From: Bacteroidaceae bacterium
GTDB taxonomy: Bacteria > Bacteroidota > Bacteroidia > Bacteroidales > Bacteroidaceae
NCBI GenBank assembly: GCA_017547585.1
Contig: JAFYPH010000009.1
Coordinates: 1-40,001, forward strand
DNA: 40,001 nt
Reading direction: 5' to 3'
In this document: in pieces, positions 19,285-28,055 of the stretch
How positions within the stretch are numbered: position 1 is the stretch's first letter
How the letters are laid out: each line of letters starts with the position of its first letter
Translations under genes and position numbers: made by a program
Notes under the pieces: model-generated
What the model was told of the DNA's origin: nothing
Databases searched by the model: none
The model's input: the letters and a program-made list of their open reading frames with translations, nothing else

Positions 19285-20004
19285 ATGGATACAGCGCTTA
19301 GAACTGTTTGCTGCTTTGGCGACTCGGTGATGAAAGGTATTGTTGTCGATAAGGAAAATTCTCCTGTCGACGGACTTAAATATAAGATTAGTGACATGGG
19401 CTTTGCTGCCCGTTGTCGTCGCACTTTGGGTATTGAGGTAGAGAATTTTGCCCGTTTCGGAGGAATGGTTACTCACGGAATGAAATTTGTCGATAGGTAC
19501 GCTGACAGGATAAAGTCGGCCGATTATGTGCTGTTCGATTATGGTGGCAATGACTGCGATTTTAATTGGGCTCAGATTTCTGCGCGTCCCGATGATGTTC
19601 ATCTGCCGAATGTGCCGATTGAGCAGTTTAGCGAAAAGTACAGGGAACTTATTGAGCGTGTGAAGGCTATGGGTGGTCGTCCGGTGCTGCTGACGTTGCC
19701 TGTGCTGGACCCTGAACGTTATTTCCGCTTCCTTTCAAAGGGGCTGAATGCCGAAAATATTCTCGGTTGGCTGCAGGGCTCGGTGCTGAACATCGACCGA
19801 TGGCACGAGCGTTACAATATGGAGGTGATGCGCCTCGGTGTTCTCACTCATACGCCTGTAATTGATATTACTTCTGTCTTTTTGGAGCGCAGAAACTACT
19901 TTGACTATCTGTGCGAGGATGGTATTCACCCTAACGAGGCCGGACATCAGCTGATTGAGGAGGCTATAATCGGCTATCTTCGTCGCATGAAGATGATTGC
20001 GTGA
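19285..20004 (+). CDS. SGNH/GDSL-family hydrolase
   Basis: 239 residues. Block I reads CFGDSVMKG, with the nucleophile S14. The oxyanion glycine/asparagine block is DYGGNDCDFNW near residue 90. Block V is DGIHPNEAGH with D212 and H215. These are the four SGNH consensus blocks of esterases and acetyl-hydrolases. No signal peptide is evident, so a cytoplasmic or peripheral location is likely. It precedes a membrane acyltransferase by 84 bp, suggesting but not proving a shared role in O-acylation or deacylation of a glycan. It has its own promoter. Confidence 0.88.
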   Translation: MDTALRTVCCFGDSVMKGIVVDKENSPVDGLKYKISDMGFAARCRRTLGIEVENFARFGGMVTHGMKFVDRYADRIKSADYVLFDYGGNDCDFNWAQISARPDDVHLPNVPIEQFSEKYRELIERVKAMGGRPVLLTLPVLDPERYFRFLSKGLNAENILGWLQGSVLNIDRWHERYNMEVMRLGVLTHTPVIDITSVFLERRNYFDYLCEDGIHPNEAGHQLIEEAIIGYLRRMKMIA

Positions 20005-20024
20005 CGCGTTTTTATTGCGGTTTT

Positions 20025-20056
20025 TTTGTTAATTTGTGCTCACTTGCTTATTTTTG
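20025..20056 (+). promoter_or_regulatory. Bacteroidetes-type promoter for the acyltransferase
   Basis: TTTG at 20025-20028, a 20-bp spacer and TATTTTTG at 20049-20056. The predicted start is about 25 bp before the ATG at 20089. Confidence 0.65.
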
Positions 20057-20088
20057 TAAAATTATATTAGAGTGACTATTATTAACAA

Positions 20089-21192
20089 ATGCAATTATTT
20101 ACGATGAAACGTGTAGTTTTTATTGATTATGTGCGTGTCTTTGCTTGCTTTTTGGTGATGCTTGTTCACGCAAGCGAGAACTTTTATGGTGCCGAAGGCT
20201 CGACGGACATGGCCGGCCCGCAATCTTTCCTTGCAAACGAGGCCGACCGTCTGTGGGTGTCGGTGTATGATGGTTTTTCGCGTATGGCGGTGCCTCTTTT
20301 CATGATTGTCTCTGCTTATCTTTTGGTGCCCATAAAGAAAGGGCTGACATCGTGGCAATTCTATGCGCGTCGTTTCGCGCGTGTGGTGCCTCCGTTCCTC
20401 ATTTTTATGATTCTTTACAGCACTTTGCCCCTGTTGTGGGGACAGCTGGACGCTGCTACTTCTATGAAGGATCTTTCGCGTCTGTTGCTTAATTTCCCGA
20501 CAATGGCGGGCCATCTGTGGTTCATCTATCCACTCATCAGTCTCTATCTTTTTATTCCTATAATTTCGCCGTGGCTCAGTAGTGCATCGGCGCGCGAGGA
20601 GCGTTTCTTCATTGGACTCTTCCTGCTCTCGACCTGCATTCCTTTCCTTAACCGCTGGTGCGGCGAGGTGTGGGGACAGTGCTTCTGGAACGAGTATCAT
20701 ATGTTGTGGTATTTTTCGGGATTCCTGGGCTATCTTGTTCTTGCTCACTATATTCGTGTGCATCTTACGTGGAGCAGAAAGAGGCGTTTCGTGGTTGGTG
20801 CAATCGCTATGATCGTAGGTGCCTTCCTTACAATTTATTCGTTCTACACTCAGGCTGTTCCGGGTATTGTACACTCGACGCCTGTGATTGAGCTTGGTTG
20901 GGCTTTCTGCACTATTAACTGCGTGGTTCTCACTGCGGGAACTTTCCTGATGTTCTCTTGTATTGAGAAAGAGAGTGCTCCGGCTATCGTGACGGATATG
21001 TCTAAGATGAGCTATGGAATGTATCTGATGCACATTTTCTGGTTGGGCGTGTGGGTGACACTTTTCAAGCATACGTTGGCGCTGCCTTCTGTGGCTGCTA
21101 TTCCTGCGATTGCTGTGGGTACGTTCGTTAGTTGTTACGTTACTACAAAATTGATTTCGTTTATTCCCGGCAGTAAGTGGATTATCGGATAG
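20089..21192 (+). CDS. Acyltransferase family membrane protein (acyltransferase-3 type)
   Basis: 367 residues, strongly hydrophobic with about ten predicted membrane segments. It opens with the family signature FIDYVRVFACFLVMLVHASE, whose histidine is thought to be catalytic, and contains FARVVPPFLIF and HLWFIYPLISLYLFIPI as seen in acyltransferase-3 proteins. Such enzymes transfer acetyl or succinyl groups to sugars across the inner membrane, for example on O-antigen or exopolysaccharide. The substrate here is unknown. The ATG at 20104 (MKRVVF) is an equally plausible start. A hairpin follows the gene. Confidence 0.9.
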   Translation: MQLFTMKRVVFIDYVRVFACFLVMLVHASENFYGAEGSTDMAGPQSFLANEADRLWVSVYDGFSRMAVPLFMIVSAYLLVPIKKGLTSWQFYARRFARVVPPFLIFMILYSTLPLLWGQLDAATSMKDLSRLLLNFPTMAGHLWFIYPLISLYLFIPIISPWLSSASAREERFFIGLFLLSTCIPFLNRWCGEVWGQCFWNEYHMLWYFSGFLGYLVLAHYIRVHLTWSRKRRFVVGAIAMIVGAFLTIYSFYTQAVPGIVHSTPVIELGWAFCTINCVVLTAGTFLMFSCIEKESAPAIVTDMSKMSYGMYLMHIFWLGVWVTLFKHTLALPSVAAIPAIAVGTFVSCYVTTKLISFIPGSKWIIG

Positions 21193-21222
21193 TGTATTCG
21201 AGTAGTTGATATTTTGATATTG

Positions 21223-21258
21223 TTAAGTGCCTTCCTCTTGGGAGGCACTTAATATTTT
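21223..21258 (+). terminator. Probable terminator after the acyltransferase
   Basis: Stem arms 21223-21235 and 21240-21252 (13 bp, one wobble pair, 4-nt loop), followed by the T-rich but interrupted TATTTTA. Confidence 0.65.
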
Positions 21259-21360
21259 ACTGTGGCTATTGCCTGTGATTTTGACAGTGCTGTATTTTTC
21301 TTTAAAGTAATCTATGTAACAGAGTGAGCAATGCTAATTGCAAGCATTTGTAACCTTCAA

Positions 21361-21397
21361 AAATAAAAATGGAAGTGTGTTTTTATTCAGCACTTCC
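21361..21397 (-). terminator. Probable terminator overlapping the stop of the metallophosphoesterase
   Basis: A 7-bp stem, 21391-21397 with 21371-21377, begins within the last codons of the gene. On the minus strand it is followed by ATTTTTATTTTT. Confidence 0.55.
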
Positions 21398-22372
21398 GCT
21401 TTTAAGAGTAATTACAGTAATTTCGGGCTTCGCTCCCACTCGGAACGGGAACATTGTTTCGCCGAGTCCGATATTTACGTACAAGAATCTGTTTCCCTCT
21501 TTGTAGAGTCCCATATACTCTTTGTAGATGAAGCTGATGATTGACCACCCGAAGAGTGTCGATTGCATGGCGTGTGTGTGGCCCGAGAGGGTGAGGTCGA
21601 TGTTGGTCTTTGGGAGGACCTCTGTGCGCCAATGGCTGGGGTCGTGTGTCAGTAGTATCTTGAACTTTCCCTCGGCTCCCTGAGCGGCTTTTGCGAGGTT
21701 GCCGTAGGAGCGGAATTTATGCTTTGTGGAGATATTTTCCACGCCTATGATGGAAATGCTCTCTTCACCATCATTGATGTTGCGGGTGATGCTCCTGTTT
21801 TCGTTGAGCAGCAGATTCCATCCGAAGGTTCTTTGCTGCCCGACAATTGCATCGGCATCTTTTTTGCGCAGCTCTTCGCTCTCCCATCTGTTGTAGAAAC
21901 TGTAGTCGTGGTTGCCGAGGATGGAATATACTCCGTCGGTGGCGCGCAGCTTTGCGAGAATATCTTTCGTGCTCTCGAATTCGCTACTGTTCTGCGTTAC
22001 AAGGTCGCCTGTGAAGAGTATCGCGTCGGGCTGTTGTGCGTTTATCTTTTCAACTATTCGTGCGAGGGCATCTTCGCGGCCGATGAATGATAGAAGGTGT
22101 ATGTCCGAAATGTGCACTATCTTGTAGCCGTCGAACGCCTGCGGCACATTTTCCGATACAATCTCTACGCTGTTTGTCTGCGTTTGGTTGCGCTCGATGA
22201 ATGCTCCGTAGAGGAGTGCGAGAGGCGGTACAAGCAGTATCCACAGCCCAGCTTTGAAACTTTTCCAGAAGAGCTTGCCCATGAGTTTCCTGACAGCCGC
22301 AACGATGGTTATCAGCAGTGTCAGGATGAGGGTGATTGCAAGCAGCAGTATAAAGGTAAAAATAAGATTCAT
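21383..22372 (-). CDS. Membrane-anchored calcineurin-like metallophosphoesterase
   Basis: 329 residues. The N-terminus has two hydrophobic segments (about residues 3-27 and 40-62). The phosphoesterase core follows: VHISDIHLLS (DxH), LFTGDLVTQN (GDxx), ILGNHDYS (GNHD), LTHDPSHW and LSGHTHAMQ (GHxH). All metal ligands are present. Relatives include YkuE/YaeI-type enzymes, some acting on lipid substrates such as UDP-diacylglucosamine; the substrate here is not assigned. It stands alone between the acyltransferase and MFS genes, with its own -7 box. Confidence 0.92.
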   Translation of the reverse strand: MNLIFTFILLLAITLILTLLITIVAAVRKLMGKLFWKSFKAGLWILLVPPLALLYGAFIERNQTQTNSVEIVSENVPQAFDGYKIVHISDIHLLSFIGREDALARIVEKINAQQPDAILFTGDLVTQNSSEFESTKDILAKLRATDGVYSILGNHDYSFYNRWESEELRKKDADAIVGQQRTFGWNLLLNENRSITRNINDGEESISIIGVENISTKHKFRSYGNLAKAAQGAEGKFKILLTHDPSHWRTEVLPKTNIDLTLSGHTHAMQSTLFGWSIISFIYKEYMGLYKEGNRFLYVNIGLGETMFPFRVGAKPEITVITLKSGSAE

Positions 22373-22399
22373 AATTCTTTATTTTCGCAATGAACGGTG

Positions 22400-22407
22400 C
22401 AAAGATA
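22400..22407 (-). promoter_or_regulatory. Probable -7 box for the metallophosphoesterase (TATCTTTG)
   Basis: Canonical TAnnTTTG on the minus strand, 27 bp upstream of the start codon. The -33 element is not clear. Confidence 0.5.
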
Positions 22408-22454
22408 GTGTCGTTTGATGTAACTTTCTTAATTTTAAGTTTTTTTATAGCTGC

Positions 22455-22487
22455 AAAAAAACGTGCCCCACAAAATTGTGGGGCACG
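22455..22487 (-). terminator. Rho-independent terminator after the MFS gene
   Basis: A perfect 12-bp GC-rich stem (22476-22487 with 22462-22473) is followed on the minus strand by seven T (22455-22461). It begins 23 bp past the MFS stop. Confidence 0.92.
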
Positions 22488-22510
22488 CAGGAACTTTATT
22501 GGCTGTTTTT

Positions 22511-23881
22511 TTATTTCTTGATGTTGCTCTCCTCGAGGCCGTAGTGCTTGGCTGCATCCTCGCGTTTGAGGATGATGGCGATGAAGATGGCAACGAGGCC
22601 GAACACTGCGAAGATTGTCATTGGCAGTGTGTAGTCGTAGGTGGTGCCTGCCGCACTCTCCACTGTCGAGTATTTTTCAATCACCCATCCGATGAGTACG
22701 GGTACCATAGAGAGACCAATATTCTGAATGTAGAAGATGATTGCATAGGCCGAGCCTAACTGCTTCATGGGGATAATCTTGGGTACCGAGGGCCACAGTG
22801 CCGAGGGGACAAGCGAGAATGATATTCCCAAAAGTATCATCACTATGATGGCGAACCATCCGTAGTTGAGGATGGGCAGTGCGAAAAGCACGTGTACGGC
22901 AGTGAGAAGGAACGAGCCTATAATCATCAGTGTCGCGCCCTTGCCTATGCGGTCGTACATTGAGCCGAATACGGGTGTCAGCAGGATGGTGCCGAAGGGT
23001 ATCATTGCGGGAATGAGGCCTGCGAGGTCGGGGGTGACATTGTATTTGTATATCATCAGTTTGGTGGCGAACTTCAGGAAGGGGAAGACTCCTGCGTAGA
23101 ACATCAGGCACAGCAGGGTAATGAGCCAAAAGCCTTTGTTGGTGATGATGAATTTAATGTCGCTCATCTTGAAGCTCTCTTCGTCGTCGGAAGTGGTAAC
23201 GACTGAATTGTCGAGCTTTTTATCCATTACACAGTAGGCAAGGTAGGCTACAAGGCCGATGCACAGAAGCGCTGCGCCCAGCAAAAGGGGCGAAGATATT
23301 GTGCCTGTGGCCTTTACCATAGGCAGACTGCAAGCGAGGGCTGCTGCTGTTCCGATACGTGCCATTGCCACCTGCAGGCCCATAGCGAGGGCAAGCTCGT
23401 GGCCTGTGAACCATTTTGCAATAATCTTGGTAACAGTGATTCCTGTGATTTCGGCTCCCATTCCGAAGATGGCGAATCCGAGTGCGGCCAGAATGACCTG
23501 CATGGGGTAGCCAAAGAGGGTTGCGTCGCCGAAATTGCTGTCTATGGCGTACCATTTGAGCAGTGTACCGGCAAACATCAGTGCGCAGCTACCGATACCT
23601 GTGAAGCGAATGCCGCATTTGTCGAGGATGATTCCGCCGAAGAAGAGCATCAGCAGGAATACGTTAATGTAGCCGTATGCGCCCGAGAAGAATCCATATT
23701 CGCCGCTTGTCCAGCCAAGGCCGCCTTCGGCCACGCTCTTTGTGAGCATGTCCTCGAGGGGTGCCATGATGTCTGTTATAAAGTATCCGCACATCATGGT
23801 GAATGATACTATGAGCATTGCTCCCCAGCGTGCAGCGGGTGAGTCGTTGAGCTTTTTCTGAATATTTTGTGTAAGTGTCAT
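22511..23881 (-). CDS. MFS transporter, possibly peptide or peptide-derived substrate
   Basis: 456 residues with about twelve hydrophobic segments and MFS features: the loop 2-3 motif region FFGGIILDKCGIR and the matching GSMYDRIGKGATL in the second half. A hydrophilic central loop (about residues 215-235) separates the halves. It lies 20 bp downstream of a secreted S9 peptidase and shares its transcript, so uptake of released di- or oligopeptides is a reasonable inference. The sequence alone does not fix the substrate. The operon ends at a strong terminator. Confidence 0.9.
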   Translation of the reverse strand: MTLTQNIQKKLNDSPAARWGAMLIVSFTMMCGYFITDIMAPLEDMLTKSVAEGGLGWTSGEYGFFSGAYGYINVFLLMLFFGGIILDKCGIRFTGIGSCALMFAGTLLKWYAIDSNFGDATLFGYPMQVILAALGFAIFGMGAEITGITVTKIIAKWFTGHELALAMGLQVAMARIGTAAALACSLPMVKATGTISSPLLLGAALLCIGLVAYLAYCVMDKKLDNSVVTTSDDEESFKMSDIKFIITNKGFWLITLLCLMFYAGVFPFLKFATKLMIYKYNVTPDLAGLIPAMIPFGTILLTPVFGSMYDRIGKGATLMIIGSFLLTAVHVLFALPILNYGWFAIIVMILLGISFSLVPSALWPSVPKIIPMKQLGSAYAIIFYIQNIGLSMVPVLIGWVIEKYSTVESAAGTTYDYTLPMTIFAVFGLVAIFIAIILKREDAAKHYGLEESNIKK

Positions 23882-23900
23882 AAATTTTGTCTTTTAGTGA

Positions 23901-26021
23901 TTATTTTACCCATTTGTCGAGCCATGCGAAGAAGGTGCGTTGCCACAGGATTCCATTCTGGGGTTTCAGCACCCAGTGGTTCTCGTCGGGGAAGAGCAGC
24001 AACTGCGCGGGTACTCCTCTGAGTTTGGCTGCGTTGAAGGCTGCCATCGACTGCGACGAGAGTATGCGGTAGTCGCGGTCGCCGTGGATGAGAAGGATGG
24101 GGGTGTCCCATTTCTCTACGAAACGGTGGGGAGAGTTGGGGTAGCTGTTCTTTGTCTTTTCGTTCTTCTCATAGGGAGCGCCGCCGAGGTCCCAATTTGT
24201 GAACCACGACTCCTCTGTCTCGTAGTACTGCTGCTCCATGTTGAAGAATCCGTCGTGGGCGATGAAGGCCTTGAAGCGTTTCTCGTGGTGTCCGGCCATC
24301 CACATTGCTGTGTAGCCGCCGAAGCTTGCTCCCACGCAACCCAGACGGTCATTGTCTACGTAGGGCTCTTTGGCAAAGTCGTCGATGGCTGCAAAGAGAT
24401 CCTGCATGCACAGGCCGCCATAGTCGCCGCTGATGGCCTCGTTCCACTCCATTCCAAAGCCGGGGAGTCCGCGGCGGTTGGGGGCAATGACTATATAGTC
24501 GTTGGCTGCCATTATCTGGAAGTTCCAACGGTAGCTCCAGAATTGGCTGACGGGAGACTGAGGGCCTCCCTGGCAGAAGAGCAGGGTGGGGTACTTCTTG
24601 TTGGGGTCGAATTTCGGGGGGTAGATTACCCATGAGAGTATCTGCTTGCCGTCGACTGACTTGCACCAGCGTGCCTCGACCTTTCCGCGCTCAATCTGGT
24701 CGAGAATCTCTTTGTTCTCGGCTGTGAGCTGTGTGATTTTACCCTCGGCTTTTGCCTCGAGAGTGTAGATGTCTGTGGGCTCGCTGATTGACTGACGTGT
24801 GGCAATGAGCTTGTCGCCGAGCATTGACACTGAGGTGTAGTCGTAGTTGCCGCTTGTGATTTTTGTGAGGTTGCTGGCAAGGTCGATATTGTATATCATT
24901 GATGCACCGTGCCATACGCCTGTGAAATAGAGGCTTTTGCTGTCGGGCGCCCAGCAGTAGCTGTCGACGCTGCTGTCGAAGGGCTTCTCGCTGATGTAGC
25001 TCTGCTCGCCGGTGGCGATGTTCATCACGCACAGACGATTCTGGTCGCTCTCGTAGCCGTCGCGTTTCATGCTGAGCCATGCGAGGTGTGTGCCGTCGGG
25101 CGAGAAGGTGGGGGCTGTGTCGTAGCCGTAGTTAGATGTTGCCTCGCTCATCTTGCAGAGGTTTACAGAGCTGCCGTCCTCGGTGTTGTAGAGGTAGATG
25201 TCAGTATCGGTGCTTTTTGTGTACTCTACGCCCATCTTCTTTACGCAGGCATAGGCTATTTTCTTTGAGTCGTTGCTCCACGCGAGCTGCTCGACGCCGC
25301 CGAAGGGACGGTTGGGGCAGTCGTACTTTGTACCTTCGAGAATGTCCTTGCCGCCGCTGATGGTGTTGCCGTCAAACTGTGCGATGAAGGGGTGGGGGGC
25401 TGTGGTGAGCCACTCGTCCCAGTGTTTGTACATGAGGTCGTCGATGATCACTCCCTGCGAAAGGGGAAGGTCGGGGTATTTTTCGGCTGTACTTTCTTTG
25501 ATGGGTACCTGCTGGATGAGAATCACGCTCTTCTCGTCGGGTGAGAAAAGAAAGCCGTCGACGCCCTTCTCGCTGTTGCTCAGCTGCTTGCGCTCGGTGC
25601 CGTCGGGGTTCATTTCCCACACTTGGCTGCTACCGCTTGCGTTAGAGAGGTAGGCTATCTTTGTGCCGTTCTTTATCCACACGGCACCGCTCTCGTTGCT
25701 TGCTGTCTGTGTGAGCAGTGTCTGATTGCTGCCGTCGGCCTGCATGATGTGCAGCGTGTGGTGGCTCTTGTTCTGGGGTACGCTGTAGTAGCTTACTCCG
25801 TAGACTACTTTGCTTGCGTCGGGCGACACGCTCACTGCGCCTATGCGGCCCATTGCCCATAGGGCCTCGGGGGTGAGGCGGCCGTTCTCCACTTTAATGG
25901 ATGACTTTCCGATTATTTCGGCTGCATCTGTCTGCGTGCTCACTGACGGGGCATCGCTGCATCCTGTTATTGCAGCTCCTGATATTGCTATTGCTGCCAT
26001 AATTGATTTTATTCCTTTCAT
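23901..26021 (-). CDS. S9 family prolyl-oligopeptidase-like peptidase lipoprotein (DPP5-like)
   Basis: 706 residues. The N-terminus is a lipoprotein signal with lipobox ITGC (Cys 21). A seven-bladed beta-propeller with PD40/WD40-like repeats follows (e.g. SPDEKSVILIQQVP, FSPDGTHLAWLSM). The C-terminal alpha/beta hydrolase holds S566 (GASFGGYTAMW), D650 (GDRD) and H682 (ENHW). The overall pattern resembles Bacteroidetes dipeptidyl peptidase 5, which removes N-terminal dipeptides; acylaminoacyl-peptidase is the alternative. It is likely periplasmic and membrane-tethered, feeding the downstream MFS transporter. Confidence 0.92.
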   Translation of the reverse strand: MKGIKSIMAAIAISGAAITGCSDAPSVSTQTDAAEIIGKSSIKVENGRLTPEALWAMGRIGAVSVSPDASKVVYGVSYYSVPQNKSHHTLHIMQADGSNQTLLTQTASNESGAVWIKNGTKIAYLSNASGSSQVWEMNPDGTERKQLSNSEKGVDGFLFSPDEKSVILIQQVPIKESTAEKYPDLPLSQGVIIDDLMYKHWDEWLTTAPHPFIAQFDGNTISGGKDILEGTKYDCPNRPFGGVEQLAWSNDSKKIAYACVKKMGVEYTKSTDTDIYLYNTEDGSSVNLCKMSEATSNYGYDTAPTFSPDGTHLAWLSMKRDGYESDQNRLCVMNIATGEQSYISEKPFDSSVDSYCWAPDSKSLYFTGVWHGASMIYNIDLASNLTKITSGNYDYTSVSMLGDKLIATRQSISEPTDIYTLEAKAEGKITQLTAENKEILDQIERGKVEARWCKSVDGKQILSWVIYPPKFDPNKKYPTLLFCQGGPQSPVSQFWSYRWNFQIMAANDYIVIAPNRRGLPGFGMEWNEAISGDYGGLCMQDLFAAIDDFAKEPYVDNDRLGCVGASFGGYTAMWMAGHHEKRFKAFIAHDGFFNMEQQYYETEESWFTNWDLGGAPYEKNEKTKNSYPNSPHRFVEKWDTPILLIHGDRDYRILSSQSMAAFNAAKLRGVPAQLLLFPDENHWVLKPQNGILWQRTFFAWLDKWVK

Positions 26022-26078
26022 ATTATATGAATTTGTAGTTTATTCTGTGTCTGTTTTTTCTTTGTCACTTTTATGGTG

Positions 26079-26109
26079 CAAATATAGTGAATTTATGCTG
26101 ATTTTCAAT
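26079..26109 (-). promoter_or_regulatory. Promoter of the peptidase-MFS operon
   Basis: Minus-strand ATTG (26106-26109), a 19-bp spacer and TATATTTG (26079-26086). The -33 element deviates by one base from TTTG. Confidence 0.55.
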
Positions 26110-26140
26110 ATAATTGTATCTGCTCGGTGGCAGAGTATAT

Positions 26141-26180
26141 AAAAAAGATAGGCTTTACAAAAAACGCAAAGCCTATCTTT
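26141..26180 (-). terminator. Rho-independent terminator after the DUF4923 gene
   Basis: A perfect 13-bp stem (26168-26180 with 26144-26156) has its minus-strand T-run at 26141-26146. It begins 21 bp after the stop codon. Confidence 0.9.
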
Positions 26181-26201
26181 CATAAAAAGTCTGTGGCAGG
26201 A

Positions 26202-26855
26202 CTATTTTTTCTCGAGCTTCATTCCGAGCATCATGCCTTTGTAGTTCTCGAGCAGTGTTGCGAGTGTAGCAATTGTTGTGCTGTAGCTTGCTGCTGCGGG
26301 AGCCACCTTCTGTACAAGGCCGAGCATCTTGTCGGCTTTGAATACGATGCTGAGTGTAGATACGTTGTATGCTACGTTAGCTGTGGCTGTGAAACGGCCG
26401 TAAAGGAAGCTGAACTGTATTGTCTTGTTCTCGCCGTCGAGTGTGTATTTACCCTTCAATTCGCGGTTACCCATCTTGAAAGTACAAGTGTCGTTCTCCT
26501 CGAATGTGAATGAACATTTACCCTCTTTAACGCCTACTTTTGCAAGGTAAGAGTTTGCTTTCTCCTCGATTTTGCTTGTTGCTACCGAGCCGCCAACCTG
26601 TGCAAGTGCATTTTCGCTCTCGAGCACGCATGAGGTGCCTTTGTATTTCCAAGTTCCCTGAATGGTTGACTTTGAAAGTGTTACGCTGTTGCCGATGAGT
26701 GTTCCGAGGACGTTGCTTACAAGGTTCTGTGTGCTCGATGTCTCTGAGCTTGAAGAGCCTGTAATCTTGCCAAGGATGTTAGAAAGGAACGACTGTGCGT
26801 TTACTGTACCCACTGACAATGTTGCCAAAAGGGCGAAGATTGCTATTTTTTTCAT
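26202..26855 (-). CDS. DUF4923 lipocalin-like exported protein
   Basis: 217 residues with a signal peptide (MKKIAIFALLATLSVGTVNA, cleavage before QSF). A Ser-rich linker follows, then TIQGTWKYKGTSCVLESENA, the start of the lipocalin-like beta domain known as DUF4923 in Bacteroidetes. The end is helical (SYSTTIATLATLLENYKG). No function is known; a periplasmic location is inferred. It lies 33 bp after a DUF5606 gene with no separate promoter visible, and is closed by a strong terminator. Confidence 0.82.
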   Translation of the reverse strand: MKKIAIFALLATLSVGTVNAQSFLSNILGKITGSSSSETSSTQNLVSNVLGTLIGNSVTLSKSTIQGTWKYKGTSCVLESENALAQVGGSVATSKIEEKANSYLAKVGVKEGKCSFTFEENDTCTFKMGNRELKGKYTLDGENKTIQFSFLYGRFTATANVAYNVSTLSIVFKADKMLGLVQKVAPAAASYSTTIATLATLLENYKGMMLGMKLEKK

Positions 26856-26888
26856 TTTACTCTGTCTATTTGTGTTTGTAATCGTTTG

Positions 26889-27311
26889 TTATTCAGCAGC
26901 CTCGGCTGTCTCCTCTTCGGGCTCTTTGAAATCTGTAATTTCGTTGGCCACGAGGATGTTGTACCATGAGTATATTTTCTTGATGTGTGTGATGTATACT
27001 CTCTCTTTGTCGTAGTCGGGAAGAACAGACTCGAAGTACTCTTTCATGTCTTCGGGAGTTGTCTCCTTGATGTTGAAGGGGAGCACGCCCTGTGCCTTCT
27101 CGAAAAGAAGCTGGAATACCTGACGCAAGGGTACCTCCTCGGTGTCTGTGTAGATTGCAATGTCGTCGAGAAGAACGATTTTGTCGCTGTTGTATACGGG
27201 GATACGTTTGTGTGTAGCGTCGATTGTTTCTACGATGAACATGTTGTTGCCGCGTGAGAGCATGCGATAGAGACCGGGCTTGCCCGATATTGTCATGATT
27301 GTTTCAAACAT
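26889..27311 (-). CDS. DUF5606 domain-containing protein
   Basis: 140 residues, no signal peptide, acidic tail (EPEEETAEAAE). The N-terminus ISGKPGLYRMLSRGNNMFIV and the strand that follows resemble a small SH3/Tudor-like barrel; the rest is helical (PLRQVFQLLFEKAQG). The whole corresponds to the Bacteroidetes DUF5606 family, of unknown function and probably cytoplasmic. It is the first gene of a two-gene operon with the exported DUF4923 protein and has a textbook promoter. Confidence 0.82.
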   Translation of the reverse strand: MFETIMTISGKPGLYRMLSRGNNMFIVETIDATHKRIPVYNSDKIVLLDDIAIYTDTEEVPLRQVFQLLFEKAQGVLPFNIKETTPEDMKEYFESVLPDYDKERVYITHIKKIYSWYNILVANEITDFKEPEEETAEAAE

Positions 27312-27357
27312 ACTGTTATTGTTTTTTGTTTTTATTTATTTTTTGTTTCAATGCGTG

Positions 27358-27388
27358 CAAAAATACAATAGCTAAACGGTATTACAAA
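27358..27388 (-). promoter_or_regulatory. Promoter of the DUF5606-DUF4923 operon
   Basis: Minus-strand TTTG (27385-27388), a 19-bp spacer and TATTTTTG (27358-27365). It lies 47 bp before the start codon and matches the consensus in both boxes. Confidence 0.75.
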
Positions 27389-27461
27389 ATTTTGGAACTG
27401 TATTTTCGTTCATAAATTTTCTTTGGCGTTCGGCGGCGCTCTTTAAATGCTTTATCCTGTG

Positions 27462-28055
27462 TTACTTAGAAGCGATTTTGCCGAGCATGGCTGTTATTTG
27501 CGGTAGCAATGGGGTGTCGGGGTTGTTGCATATTGCGTAGTCGCTTCTGGCGATGAGGCTTTCGGCGGCTATCTGCTCGTTGAGACGTTGCTCCACCTCG
27601 TGGCGTGTGGCGTTGCTGCGACGGCAGGCGCGGGTGATGCAGGTCTCGCGGTCGGCGTACACGACAACTGCGATGTCTACGCTGTCGCGCAGCCCGCACT
27701 CGAAGAGTATTGCCGATTCTACTGCAACAATGGCGCTATTTTGTTTTTTGCTCCACTCCTCGAAGTCCTCTCTGACGCGCGGATGCACTATGCTGTTTAT
27801 CTTTTGCAGGGCCGATGCGTCGTTGAAAATGATGCTTGCAAGGTGTCTCCTGTCGAGCTCTCCGGCCGGGGTGTAACATTCTTTTCCGAATGTTTCCATT
27901 ATCATGCTGCGGGTGCGTACATCCTTTTGCATCAATCTTTTGGCCTCTGTGTCGCAGTCGTACACGGGAATGCCCATTGTGCGGAAGATGGTCGAGAGCA
28001 TCGACTTTCCGCTGCCAATGTTTCCGGTGATGCCTATCTTCAGGGGCTTGCTCAT
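27462..28055 (-). CDS. coaE: Dephospho-CoA kinase
   Basis: 197 residues. The Walker A motif is GITGNIGSGKS at the N-terminus. YDCDTEAKRLM and HPRVREDFEEW are typical CoaE blocks, and the lid carries RACRRSN. It phosphorylates the 3'-OH of dephospho-CoA in the last step of CoA synthesis. The start overlaps the ybbR-like gene by 4 bp, making it the last gene of the nusB operon. Confidence 0.95.
   Translation of the reverse strand: MSKPLKIGITGNIGSGKSMLSTIFRTMGIPVYDCDTEAKRLMQKDVRTRSMIMETFGKECYTPAGELDRRHLASIIFNDASALQKINSIVHPRVREDFEEWSKKQNSAIVAVESAILFECGLRDSVDIAVVVYADRETCITRACRRSNATRHEVEQRLNEQIAAESLIARSDYAICNNPDTPLLPQITAMLGKIASK

Noticed and set aside
20095-21072. Minus-strand open frame of 325 codons opposite the acyltransferase
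   Set aside because: Translation is rich in His, Arg, Glu and Asn with no family resemblance, while the plus-strand frame has the acyltransferase-3 signature.
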